DNA of 64,000 nucleotides from Heliocidaris tuberculata (Eukaryota > Echinodermata > Echinoidea > Camarodonta > Echinometridae), in the NCBI GenBank assembly GCA_025618425.1, contig CM046833.1, forward strand, positions 39,685,115 through 39,749,114. The letters are read 5' to 3'. Within the stretch, counting starts at the first letter, position 1, and each line of letters starts with the position of its first letter. Shown here piece after piece: positions 43,146 to 53,932 of the stretch. The translations under genes were made by a program, and so were the position numbers. The notes beneath the pieces are model-generated. The model had not been told where the DNA came from. It searched no databases and worked only from the letters and a program-made list of their open reading frames with translations.

Positions 43146-43452
43146 TGGAGATCATCCTTAAAAAGTAAATACAGAATATGTGAAAATAATTGTAAGAGTT
43201 TGAAACTCCATTCTTCGTGTGGACAAAAAGAAATCACCCACAGTTTACCTTAGCAAATAACAATATTAAAGGTGTACAGAGCATAATGTCGTTATTAATT
43301 ACATAGATATAAATTAGATATCAGAATGGAGATTCAGCCCACCTCACACAATGTGATTAGATGCGTTCAGATGAGAATTAAACGATTGCCCACTTACTTA
43401 TACATGTACAAGGTTATCCGAAGATAACATTGTACTCAACAGTAGCTTTAAC
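43146..43452. repeat. Dispersed repeat, first copy (about 300 bp)
   Basis: This segment, from TGGAGATCATCCTTAAAAAG to CAGTAGCTTTAAC, is nearly identical to 48314-48591 in the same orientation. The second copy adjoins the 5' end of the minus-strand pseudogene at 46760-48320, so the repeat may derive from the upstream region of that gene. Confidence 0.8.
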
Positions 43453-43824
43453 CCTAAAAAGACTGGGCTATTTCGGAGGTATCGGGGACTGAAGGGGGGG
43501 GGGGGGGGCATGATGCCTCCCCCTTGATATCTCGGCCGCGACATGACTGATCGCCGCGAAATTTTGCATAGGCCTCGAGAATCACGTAAAGACACAAATC
43601 CATTGTTATTTTAATGTAAATCTTTATTTGTTAAATTCAGTATGAATAATTTATTTTTATTTATTATTAAGGTCCTGGAGATGTTAATGTCTCGTCGCTA
43701 TGAAAAAGAGAGCTAATCAGTTATAAGTACTTGCAATAATGTATTGGAAACCACACATATCTGTCGTACTTGTTGAGGCGAATTCAAACCTAGTTCAAAG
43801 ACAAACACGTAGCCGTAACTCCAG

Positions 43825-43894
<70 letters not shown>

Positions 43895-44132
43895 CATGGC
43901 TTATACTATGATAGGCAGTCCATATCCATAGGGTCGTGTGATGTAGTCCATTACATAATCTTACAATAGGCAGTTTCTCCTAGCATGCTTTCTTCCGAAG
44001 AACAATGTTTTACTTTAATATTCCTAATGAACCTTGACATTATTGGTAAAAAGAGGAAGTATTTAAGCAAGGGACAGTACCCTTCCATAATTCTCGTCAT
44101 GCCTCTTTCCATTGATAAACCTTGAAACGCAG
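43453..44132. other. Copy B intron Ig5-FN3 relic with TA repeat
   Basis: A G run is at 43495-43508 and a TA microsatellite at 43828-43892. The last 30 bp before the FN3 relic (CATTGATAAACC) resemble the same intron position in copy C. Confidence 0.6.
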
Positions 44133-44230
44133 TTATCCCCGATGCACCGTCTGATTTTGTCGTCGACCTAAATCAAACATCTTCAACTCTCTTCTTTGCT
44201 AGGCAAACTGGCTGCCACAATGCATAACCA
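44133..44230 (+). pseudogene. Receptor copy B, FN3 exon relic
   Basis: After an AACGCAG acceptor the phase-1 reading gives IPDAPSDFVVDLNQT and SSTLFFAR, matching the copy A FN3 start (ISDPPTRFIINRNFT, SSSLSVTW) and the copy C relic. The strand B Trp is lost and the frame reaches a stop within about 15 codons. It shows that copy B once had the same domain plan as copy A. Confidence 0.65.
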
Positions 44231-44591
44231 CAAAGTTCAACTGCTAAAAGCCATTTAGTACCATTACTACCATTACAACGAAAATTTGATTGTGCCAATA
44301 TTCATTTTAAAATAGAACAATTCAATTATAAATCAACCACTCAACAGTGTCGTGAATTTAAAAAGAGCATATCAAAGGCACCCAATTTATGAGTTAAGGC
44401 GGACAAGGGTGTGCCCTTGTCTGCAAAGTAACAAGTGCTTTATCGTTTGCTGCTGGAGCAGTAAAAACTTCCGGGTATAGTTTTAACCATTCTCCATTTG
44501 AAAATAGGCCCTCTATTTGTGGAGTGATATTCGCTTAAAGTTTATGAATTATAATCCTTAAAGAAAGTAATAATCAGCAACATATTTGTTA

Positions 44592-44631
<40 letters not shown>

Positions 44632-44675
44632 TGTAATGGCCACTGAGTACAACATAAGCAAGCAAGATTACATAC
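44231..44675. other. Unassigned sequence with TA microsatellite
   Basis: This is AT-rich DNA with a TA repeat at 44595-44630. No tail exon of copy B was recognised. Confidence 0.6.
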
Positions 44676-45191
44676 CTTAGTTTCTTTTACTTTAAAAATA
44701 AATTACCCTCTAATATTTCTCAAATGTTCACTCTTAATTACCAGATACATAATCATGATACCCGTTTTAAGGATTCTTTTCACTTATGGCCAGTAAAAAC
44801 AAATAATGCAATGAAATCAGTACGACATAATTTCCCTGTAATTTGGAACTCAATTCCCAAATGTATTTCTAATTGCAATACAATCACTTCTTTCAAAAAA
44901 AAGTTGAAGCTTTTTCTTTCTCTTAAATATGTATAGTTATTTTTCTGTTCCTATTTTTCTTTGTTGTCTATATTTGTGTTATATTTTTAGTTTTAGTTTT
45001 ATCTTTTTCTATTTGTTGTCTATATCATTTTCGCAATATTTTTAGGGAACTATGCTTGTACAAGGCCCAAGGGCTTTATTTATGTAGTTCCCCATTTCAT
45101 TTTCTAATTTCGTTTATGACTTATTTTGTATTTGTTTCGAATGTACTTTTTAATTGAAAATGAAATAAATGAGATTGAATTGAATTGAATT
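44676..45191 (+). mobile_element. 5'-truncated LINE (ORF2 C-terminus and 3' UTR)
   Basis: The + strand encodes KNKLPSNISQMFTLNYQIHN then HDTRFKDSFHLW, VIWNSIPKCI and SFKKKLKLFLSLKYV before a stop at 44936. This H-x-TR ... WNSIP ... FKKKLK pattern is typical of the C-terminus of LINE reverse transcriptases. The following 3' UTR contains a short hairpin-like AAGGCCCAAGGGCTTTATTT and ends with the tail (GAATT)n after AATGAAATAAATGAG. Only the 3' end is present. Confidence 0.78.
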
Positions 45192-45969
45192 AATCTCAGT
45201 TAAAATTTTAACAATAAAAGGTATATGAATTGTACCAAGTACAACAAGTACAACACACATTATGATGATACATTCGCAAACGAGTGATGCACTAAAAAAA
45301 CAAAAACCAGTCATACCAGAAACAGTGTATATAAAATTCAGGAACGCGTTCTAAGCTTTCCATTTCTAAAAACATATTTCTGTACTATATCTGCAAGTAT
45401 GATATATTAAATATGGTGTATACCTATGTGCGATATACTTTTCACTATACATGTATATTTCTTTTACAAGATATATTTTGTGTGTGTTTAGCTGTACATT
45501 GCTTCAGAAAAGAAGACAAATTGAGTAAATACTGACTCTATGAAACACAATTCTAACTAATGAATGCTTAGTCATTAAGGTAATCTAAAACAGATTGTTC
45601 CATGTATACTTTTTCCATTAACAATTATGAAATGCATTATGCATTTTAATTGATACACATCTTGAAATTCAAACCTAGAAAGTAAAAAAAAAACCCAAAT
45701 ATTTATGGGCATTCAAAAGGCAAGTGATGTGCATGTTCTGCATAATGGTGAAGCACTTTATTTTACAGTCTCTTTTCTATTTTGGGGCATTCAAATAACA
45801 ACAAATGTGCATGTTCAGTTGTTGCAGTAGTCTAAATTACTGTAAAGAGACAACATGTATGTGATACATAACTTATATAACATTTTCAGTAGGTACGAAA
45901 CTACTAAAATCATACTACATGTACTGTGTACATTTGGCCTGTTATGAAGCCACACATACATTGTACAAG
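45192..45969. other. Unassigned AT-rich stretch
   Basis: No gene or clear element is seen. A short duplicated phrase GGGCATTCAAA occurs at about 45709 and 45784. Confidence 0.5.
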
Positions 45970-46462
45970 AGGAGCAGATCCAGGAGGGGGGGGGGGGGGA
46001 GAGCAGCCCCTCCCCCTAAAAAAAAAAAAAAAAAAAAAACTTTCAGAGACCAGAAGCAATGAGGTTTCAAACGGCCAGGGGGATATAAGAGGGCTTTAAA
46101 TGCCCCATTCAGGTCACTATATGAAATAAAATTCGGCCCACACTTCAAACTTGTGACGGTTCTTTCACTCGCACAATTAAATACAATAGGTGGGTTATAA
46201 TTATTTCCAGGATTTAAAAAAATTAAGGCTTTAAACAAATTGCATTTCACGACCGCAATTCTTTTTTCCCTTTTTTTTTGGGGGGGGGGGATTAAAATAA
46301 GCAACTATCATGTAATAAAAAAGGGCTTCAAATGCCTTGTTCACGGTTCACTATATTGACAAAAACTTGGGCTCCCGTTTTGTGCTCGCTTCGCTCAACT
46401 GATTTTTTTAAAAATCTTTTTCAATTTGCCCCCCCCCCCTAGAAATCCTAAATCCGCCACTG
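45970..46462. mobile_element. Probable hAT-type MITE relic
   Basis: The right end reads TCCTAAATCCGCCACTG and the left GGAGCAGATCCAGGA with G-rich sequence after it, a degenerate version of the CAGTGGCGGATCC ends seen at 49667. A, G and C runs lie inside. A target duplication could not be established. Confidence 0.35.
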
Positions 46463-46759
46463 TTGTAAAATATATATGTGTCCTTTATGCCAAACAAGGA
46501 AGGAGCCAAGGAACAAGTAGCATAAATTATCTGCAGAAGAATACTCTGTCCCAACAGGGGCTGACACCCATTGTACCACATAAATGTCATTGCAGGCATC
46601 ATGTACCTTGACATACATAGAATACACCATTTAGATTGTGACCGAAAGAAGCGAGTGGTGCTGCAGAGTGAACTCTCCAAAATGTATTAGACCTCGGCCA
46701 TCACATGAGGAAGATGATAATGACAAAGAGCATTCTTATTGAATCTTGTTTAGAAAACG
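46463..46759. other. Unassigned sequence before the minus-strand pseudogene
   Basis: This is non-repetitive sequence. It could be the 3' UTR or last exon of the pseudogene on the minus strand, but no domain is recognised. Confidence 0.4.
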
Positions 46760-48320
46760 CTACACCTTGAGGGGTGCAGGTTTGCCAATACCAAGTCTGA
46801 CCAAATATTGTTGTATAAAGATTAAGGTGTTTTTTCCCAGCTTTAGGTACTCAAGCATATAGACATAAAAGAGGAAAAGCATAGTGGCAAACCCTGTCAG
46901 TGCTCCAGAGCAGTGGCACACCTCGCCCCCTTCAATCCAGACTGCAGTTACAAGGTCTTCTTGTAGCAGCTTTCCTCTAAACACTGCAGTTGTTGTTGGT
47001 GTCACAGGTTCCTAAGAATGTGGAAGGAAAGAAATTTACCAGGTCACTGTGCATGATAAAGTAAAATCATCTTATGATTCTCCATAGAACTACAGAAGTA
47101 TGTAGGAAAAAGGGTAGACGAAATGAGAAAAAAATGGAGCTAAATCTAGTGTCATACTCTAAACTTTCACCCCATGTAATTTAAGTGAGCAGTTTCCTGC
47201 ATCAGATTCAGACCACTGCCCCCCCCCCCCCCCCACCCCCACTTATGTTACACCATCTCTTAATAGTATTTTTATGGTAGAATGGAATAGTGGTTGTAAC
47301 ATGTTTGGGAAGAAAGGGTTTAAATTGTCATTTACCTTGTCTACAACATACATCATGTCCTTCTCCCCAAGCAGGTGTGGTATGGCCAGAAGTGAGACCG
47401 CAAGTGTCAGATCTGGAAGTTAATCAGATAAATTATATTAAATCTATGAAAGTAATGGCGTTCACATAACAAACAATTGATGTGGAGGAGCTTGATGTAC
47501 ACCCCTGTTATTAACACATGTACAGACATATAAAACATGATAGTTCTGTGACAGAGTCTGAATAAGTAAAGAAAAAAAAATTGAATAATATTTTTTTCGA
47601 AGACAAAAGCTTCAAGCCCCCTCCTGTTGGAATGGTAACCATGGAGAGCATTGCAAAATGCATTTCTAAACATTTAAACAAATACTGACCTTTCATTTTG
47701 TCTCCCTCAATACACCCCTGAATGAAGCCAAGGCATTATATTCCTTGAAGAGACAGCTTGTGGAGCCAAGGGTCGAATTCCTCCAAACGTGGATGATTTT
47801 CTCTGCTACTTTTTCGAGGGCAGTCCGGAAAAACTCCATCTCTTTCAGAATCTGCACATTCAAAAAAATATATTATAGCATTGTTCTTGTTTTGTTCTGT
47901 CAGAGAAAGTATAAGCCATGAAATTTATCAAAAATAATCCTAAGAATGGACGATATTTGTAAAGCTAATTATTAAAGCTGTCATCCATAATGAATTTGTG
48001 TGCTATGAATATCATAAAAACAAGGTAGATACAGGGAATCAAATTAAAACATTCCTTTTGCCTGAAAAATGTTGTACATGTATGCAACTATTATCTGTTT
48101 CTGATAATTAAGTCCAGATTATTGATAAACCTCTACTTACCCAATACTCCTAGTCTCCAACTACAGGATGGGGAACTCCTCCACCTCAATAGCAACATGC
48201 TCGGCTCTATATTGAGCTCGGTGAGTCCTAGTGCGCCTCATGATATCTTCTATGACACCTTTATCCAGGTTGCGCCTCCTCGCAAGCACTTTTAACTCTT
48301 TTCATCTTCTCCTTGGAGAC
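46760..48320 (-). pseudogene. Decayed multi-exon gene, SAMD3-like uncharacterised family (tentative)
   Basis: On the minus strand, exon-like blocks follow each other: 48140-48320 (NLDKGVIEDIMRRTRTHRAQ, with in-frame breaks), 47690-47870 (LKEMEFFRTALEKVAEKIIH then a stop), 47337-47414 (DLTLAVSLLAIPHLLGEKDM between a CTTCCAG acceptor and AAG/GTAAAT donor) and 46760-47000 (LLQEDLVTAVWIEGGEVC, then MLEYLKLGKNTLIFIQQ). The last block resembles the C-terminus of a repetitive uncharacterised animal protein family often labelled SAMD3-like; this is from memory and weak. Frame breaks suggest a pseudogene. Confidence 0.45.
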
Positions 48321-48591
48321 CATCCTTAAAAAGTGAATACAGAATATGTGAAAATAATTGTAAGAGTTTGAAACTCCATTCTTCCTATGGACAAAAAGAA
48401 ATCACCTACATTTTACCTTACCAAATACGCATCGTGTCGTTATCAATTACATATAATTAGATATCAAAATGGAGATTCAGCCCACCTCATACAATGTGAT
48501 TAGATGCGTTCAGATCAGAATTAAACGATTGCCCATTTATGCATGTACAAGCTTATCTGAAGATAACCTTGTACTCCACAATAGCTTTAAC
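48314..48591. repeat. Dispersed repeat, second copy
   Basis: Same-orientation match to 43146-43452 from TGGAGACCATCCTTAAAAAG to ATAGCTTTAAC, with scattered substitutions and a deletion of about 30 bp. It adjoins the presumed 5' end of the minus-strand pseudogene. Confidence 0.8.
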
Positions 48592-48891
48592 GGGTGAATA
48601 GGCTTCAATAGGTTTTGTGTGTATTAGCGGGAAGTGGTAAATTCTAGATCATTCATACATGAGAGGAAAAGAATTATTAAAAATTTCATTTTCAACTCTG
48701 AAACCTCAAATTTTTAGCATACATAGTGAGAGTTGAAAAGTCCCTGAGTCAGGTAAAATAGCAAATTCAAGAAAATTAAATCTTGCTTAGATCAAATTTG
48801 TTGTCTGTTTTTTACTACTGCAACAGTGAATGTTTGACACAGTCCCACATAGGCAAGGGCCTATGAGTGACGATTGCCTAATACCACATTC
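48592..48891. other. Unassigned stretch
   Basis: Nothing is recognised apart from the 8-bp target duplication ACCACATT at 48884-48891 that belongs to the following element. Confidence 0.6.
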
Positions 48892-50258
48892 AGTGCTGTA
48901 GGACTCGAGTCCGGACTCGGACTCGAGACCGGTCTCGAGTCCCTATTTCTCGGGACTCGGACTCGGACTCGGACTCGAGCCAAAAGGACTCGGTCTCGGA
49001 CTCGGACTCGACCAGTGGTGACTCGTGACTCGGGCGAAAATCGGGCCGAGACCGGCAACGAGACCGGCAATTTTGTCCGTTTTCCGCTTTTAATTTTAGC
49101 TCCAAAAATTACCCCAGGGCATGCAAAAAAAACCCCGCTATTTTCGCGCACCTTGCTCGATTGAGCTGTATTTTAAACATGACCTTAACATCGATCGCCG
49201 TACTAACGGTACGAGAATGTGCCCAAATAGACGTTAAGATTAGTCGCTTTATATGCTCGTACACACTCGTTATACACGTATGACACAGACAAGTATTGAA
49301 ACCGATATTAACCATTTGGAGATGGATTAATCTGTAACACACGTTTCCCCATATGGACCCCAGCCTGGGATATCTTGGGTAGTCTCAAACAGATTACTAT
49401 TCCACTTGTATTTCAAGAAAGTATTATGAACTACAGTTTTGATCTTCTTTTTTATCTTTTTACTTGCAACCTATGTTCCTTTGTCAAAAATGTGGAAAAG
49501 AGTCGAGTCAGCAATTAATAATTTTTGGCATTGTGTCAAATGGTTTTATAACGGTTTAACAATTACTTTCGTTTTACTTGAGTCACTTAGTCATGTAGTC
49601 AGTTTCCAAAATGAATGTTAATGTTGCCCTTGTACTACATTAAGCCACTTTATGACTGAACTAGCTCAGTGGCGGATCCAGGCAGGGGCGCCCCCTTTAA
49701 ATTTTTATGTTTTGTGATTTTCACCGTGGGAGGGGGATACCCCCCTCCCACGCCCTCCGCTCCCTCGCCGCTGGCGCCCCCCCCCCCCATTTCAAATTCC
49801 TGGATCCGCCACTGGACTAGCTGATACATGTATAATGGTTTTATTAAGGGTTTGACGATTCACTTTTGTATTACTTTAATCAGCTATTTGATAAGATTGA
49901 ACTATTGGTGTTCTTGGTGAAATATTGTTTTTCTCTCTTTTGAAATTAAATTCTCTGCCAAACTGAATTTTTCAATGAACCAGAAGCCATTTTTTTATAG
50001 AGTTCACAGTAAGCTATTTATCATGATATAAATAATGTGACGTAAAAAAAATGCTATTTAATATGTTCCCATTGGGACTCGGACTCGGACTCGGACTCGG
50101 ACTCGGACTCGGACTCGGACTCGGACTCGGATGTCCAGGACTCGGGACTCGGATGCCAGGACTCGGGACTCGGATGCCAGGACTCGGACTCGGACTCGGA
50201 CTCCAGGTACTCCGACTCGGACTCGGACTCGGATGGGATGGACTCGACTACAGCACTG
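48892..50258. mobile_element. hAT-type non-autonomous element with GGACTC-repeat ends (1367 bp)
   Basis: Inverted termini CAGTGCTGTAGGACTCGAGT (left) and the complement of GGACTCGACTACAGCACTG (right) are flanked by a perfect 8-bp duplication ACCACATT (48884-48891, 50259-50266). Subterminal arrays of the hexamer GGACTC lie at 48910-49020 and 50084-50243. The interior has no transposase. Another hAT-type MITE (49667-49814) is nested inside. The Ser/Glu- or Arg-rich open frames over the hexamer arrays are artefacts. Confidence 0.88.
49667..49814. mobile_element. Nested hAT-type MITE (148 bp)
   Basis: Ends CAGTGGCGGATCCAGG and CCTGGATCCGCCACTG are perfect inverted repeats of 16 bp, flanked by AACTAGCT and GACTAGCT, an 8-bp duplication with one mismatch. 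The interior is a G/C-rich foldback (GGGAGGGGGATACCCCCCTCCC). It inserted into the larger hAT-type element around it, so it is the younger of the two. Confidence 0.88.
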
Positions 50259-50728
50259 ACCACATTGATCATTGGACGGGATCACTCATAGCGGCATTAT
50301 GTGTATACATCTTGGACGGTTGTACATCTCAACACTTTCAAACACCACTGCACAAAATTCACCAAAATTCACTCAAAATCGGCATTTAATTTACAAATAC
50401 CGACACTAACATATCCATGAAATACGATAAATTCAACTCACTGATGTTGGAAAAGATAATTCCAAAAATTAAATCCGTAATTTACGTGGTATCGAAGTCA
50501 TTGTGTACATTTCTTGGTCACCGCGAGCGCTGACAACTCCCCCCCCCCCCCCACAAAAAAAAAAAAAAAAAAAAATGGTCGGCAAAAATTTGGTCCCTGT
50601 CGCGCATACGTAAAAGTCCCGATTTTCCGTGTGCGCGATTGTAGAGATCAGTGTGCGCGCGGTACCGAGTTTCTTTGTGAACAGAATTTTATTGGCCGAG
50701 ACCATACCATGATAACTTGGTGTGGATT
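50259..50728. other. Unassigned stretch with C-A homopolymer junction
   Basis: Contains C run (50539-50552) joined to an A run (50555-50575). No gene is recognised. Confidence 0.6.
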
Positions 50729-51136
50729 AGACCGAAAATTTTGTCTCTCGTTCATTAGCTCTTCACTTAGAGACAGAAACGGTCGTATCACTCTGCTGTG
50801 CAAACCGACTATGCGGCGATGAGTAGCTGGAAAAATCACAATAATTTGATTTTTCCTCATATATCTAGATCTACATATTACCATTGAATTGGTTAGCATG
50901 GTTAGGCCTAGGCTCTACTATTTAAGGAATCGGCTTAATTTACCAATTTAACTGAATAATCCGTTTAAAGCTCCTTTTTCAGGTAATTCAGAGTCCAAGG
51001 TATTCTCCGTTTGAAAATCTTGCAGCCGTATTCAAACTGATATTAGTGTGTAAGTCAATGTGTATTCGGTTTGCACAGCAGAGTGTTTATGTCTCTAAGT
51101 GAAGAGCTAACGAACGGGAGACAGAATTTTCGGTCT
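50729..51136. repeat. Inverted repeat with arms of about 70-79 bp
   Basis: 50729-50807 (from AGACCGAAAATTTTGTCTC to CTGCTGTGCAAACCG) is mirrored by 51067-51136 with few mismatches and one 10-nt length difference, separated by 259 bp. This could be a foldback element or an inverted duplication. No target duplication was found. Confidence 0.75.
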
Positions 51137-52474
51137 ACATGTAGGTATGGATATGGATGGGATGGACTTTGGCGGGATTTACTTAAACTTAATAACAAAA
51201 CAAAACAAAACAACGTATTTCAAGTGATTGTCTCAAAGCCTTCTTTACAGGAGAGGCCATCTTCTTTAGCATGTTTAGACTTTGCGCCAGGCGCACTGCT
51301 TCCCTTTTCCAGCCAAATAGCCCTCTTTTCTTTAGAAGTGACTAGAACATCCTCATCTAGGGTCGACCCTACTTTTATTTTGAGGGACTCCTTCCATGTG
51401 TCCTGTTGGATAAATGTATACCAGAAAAATATTGTGTCCTGATGCTATTATTACTGATAATAATTTCGGTACAATAAAAATAAATGGGGAGGAAAACGTG
51501 AAATTTGGTAAACAGATCAAAACAGAACATGTCATGACAAAAACGTTACACAAAATTGAACAGATGGGACTGGGACCTTGACATACGTAAATATTGTTGC
51601 TCGATCTTGTTTACACTGTTATTTTGTGTTTAAATTAGTGAAATATATATCAAAATACACATGATGTCATGCCATGACTTGATTACACAGAGGTTATATT
51701 CTACAAGACATAAAAAACATATTTTTACGCTTACTGTTAACGCTGAAAGCTCACCAGAGAAAGGATATCGCGCGGCTGAATTTGATTTGAATTTCGTGCG
51801 CGCGAGCAATATGCATATGCAGCTCAGCTCAGAGATTGATCGGCCAATCATGGCGTACGTATTAAAGCGATACGAATATGGCATTTTTATTTTTTATTTT
51901 TGTTTCAATAATTCATGAATCAAATAATTTACATTTAAAGAAAATAAAGCTTAAAATGTGGCTATAATGAAATAAAATGCAATTCTAAAAGAAATACTGT
52001 GGCAGAAACTGTAACACTTACCCTGTAGCTGTATAACTTCATGTTCAGCATTTTCGTGGGCATTTTCTGTCGATCGCTTTCATTGGCCAATGATGTTTAG
52101 ACGGGGGAAGTTGACGTAGTCTTTTGGTAAAAACGTTCAAAATTGTCCTCGAAAGTACAGTTCATTTATGAGACTAAATAGTTTGCAGATGAACATGTTA
52201 TTACAACAGTATATCATAATATAACATATGAAATATTACATTTAATGACAAACTTGAATAATTTCTAAAAAAGGACACCAAACAAAAAACTACACGTTAT
52301 AACGCAGCATACGTTTGAGACTAACAAAAGGTACAAGTTTGCACCCTCTTCAGATTTATCATTGAAATTACTCAAAAGGGTACAATATTGTACCTTTTAC
52401 GAAGTTTGCTACACATTGCACCTTTTCTTGAATTTTTGCACCATTTGTGCACCTTTAATTCTTAGTGCGTGTAT
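51137..52474. other. Unassigned stretch
   Basis: Open frames up to about 120 codons occur (for example 51071-51442) but show no recognisable domain. Near 52326-52460 the phrase ACAA-GTTTGCACC/GTACAATATTGTACC is repeated several times in varied form, a short imperfect repeat. Confidence 0.45.
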
Positions 52475-52500
52475 ATATATATGTATATATATATATATAT

Positions 52501-52554
<54 letters not shown>
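52475..52554. repeat. TA microsatellite
   Basis: Nearly uninterrupted (TA)n of about 80 bp. Similar TA tracts occur across the window (for example 43828-43892, 53841-53882, 60799-60842). Confidence 0.95.
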
Positions 52555-52558
<4 letters not shown>

Positions 52559-52597
52559 AAAGTGTTCAGCGTCGGTTTTGGTAAAATACAAATAGAA

Positions 52598-52669
52598 AAG
52601 ACAAAGATAAATCAAAAAACCGTAGAGATGTCAATATTGACATCTCTACGGTTTTTTTATTTATCTTTG

Positions 52670-52673
<4 letters not shown>
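52598..52673. repeat. Near-perfect 76-bp palindrome
   Basis: Centred between 52635 and 52636 (AATATT), the arms of 38 nt (AAGACAAAGATAAAT ... CCGTAGAGATGTCAAT and complement) match almost completely with no loop. It is followed by a (TC)n tract and then the mariner-like element at 52723. Such a palindrome would form a strong hairpin or cruciform. Confidence 0.85.
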
Positions 52674-52716
<43 letters not shown>

Positions 52717-52722
52717 CATATA

Positions 52723-53624
52723 CAGTGCGTCCCAGAAAAAAAAAATAAACCGAGATGTATCTATGTTTAATCATATCTTAATCACAATTATGATTAATAA
52801 ATGACACATATTTGTAAAGCTTGGATCCTCTTCTTTCATTTGATGCCACTCATATGATACATACTTTACGCATGAGTGAATAAAGACAATATGAAGCAGG
52901 GCTACCAAAAAGTCGTTTTGCCAACGATATATGAATTTCAACGAGATATTCACATTTCTAGAAGGTTAATTTTTTGCCCTTTCATACGACACAATCGGGA
53001 AAAATGAGCCATGGATGACAAAGCTCTTTTGGTGTAAATTGATGCTTGCATTTTCATGATTTACTGAAGGCTCCAAGATTGTCTCCATTCTGTTACCAGA
53101 AATACTCGTTGGTCTGTTGTTAACTGCATGGTCAAGTAGATTTGATAATGAAAACGTACCTCACTATCAATCAGCTTTTATCATTTTGTACTCGATCTGT
53201 ACTGTTGACGATCAGCCATGCATGAGGTCTTTTGTCTTGTTTGTTTATTGCTAGGACAGGCAGCCAGTGCAAACGGATTCGTTTAATAAATCATGGAAAT
53301 GCAAACATCGCTGTAAACCAACATAACTTTGTCATCCCTGGCTCATTCTTCCCGATTGAGGTGTCATATGAAAGGGAAGAAAATGAACTTTCTAGAAATG
53401 TGATTATCTCTTTGAAATTCAGATATCGTTGACCAAACGACTTTTTTGTTTCCCTGCTTCATATTGTCTTTATTCACTCATGCATGAAATATGTACCCTA
53501 CGAGTGGCATCAAATGAAAGAAGAGGGTCCAAGCTTTACAAATATGTGCAATTTATTAATCATAATTGTGATTAAGATATCATTAAACATCGATAAATCT
53601 CGGTTTCGTTTTTCTGGGACGCAC

Positions 53625-53626
<2 letters not shown>
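52723..53626. mobile_element. Mariner/Tc1-like element with long inverted repeats (904 bp)
   Basis: The ends CAGTGCGTCCCAGAAAAA and TTTTTCTGGGACGCACTG are flanked by TA on both sides (52721-52722, 53627-53628), as expected of Tc1/mariner insertion. The inverted repeats extend about 290 bp from each end (52723-53008 and 53341-53626), leaving a central unique part of about 330 bp. No transposase is encoded. Both sides abut TA microsatellites, where TA target sites abound. Confidence 0.85.
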
Positions 53627-53668
<42 letters not shown>

Positions 53669-53839
53669 CGAATTCGCTTTATCTTGGTCTATTGTTCGAA
53701 TTCGCCTTAATGAAGGGGGAGGTCCCCGAAAATTCTGATCGAATACATTTCAGTTGGCAATTAATGCATTTCTACTGTGTTCTTCTTGTTTAATAATTTT
53801 GCCAATACGTGGACCATAATCATCATGATTGGACCTAGA

Positions 53840-53932
<93 letters not shown>

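Noticed and set aside
48861..50389. Open frames rich in Arg/Ser/Glu or Gly/Leu repeats
   Set aside because: They are produced by GGACTC hexamer arrays at the ends of a hAT-type element.
50469..51442. Open frames of 80-120 codons around 50500-51450
   Set aside because: They overlap an inverted repeat and homopolymers, lack domains, and have no splice context.
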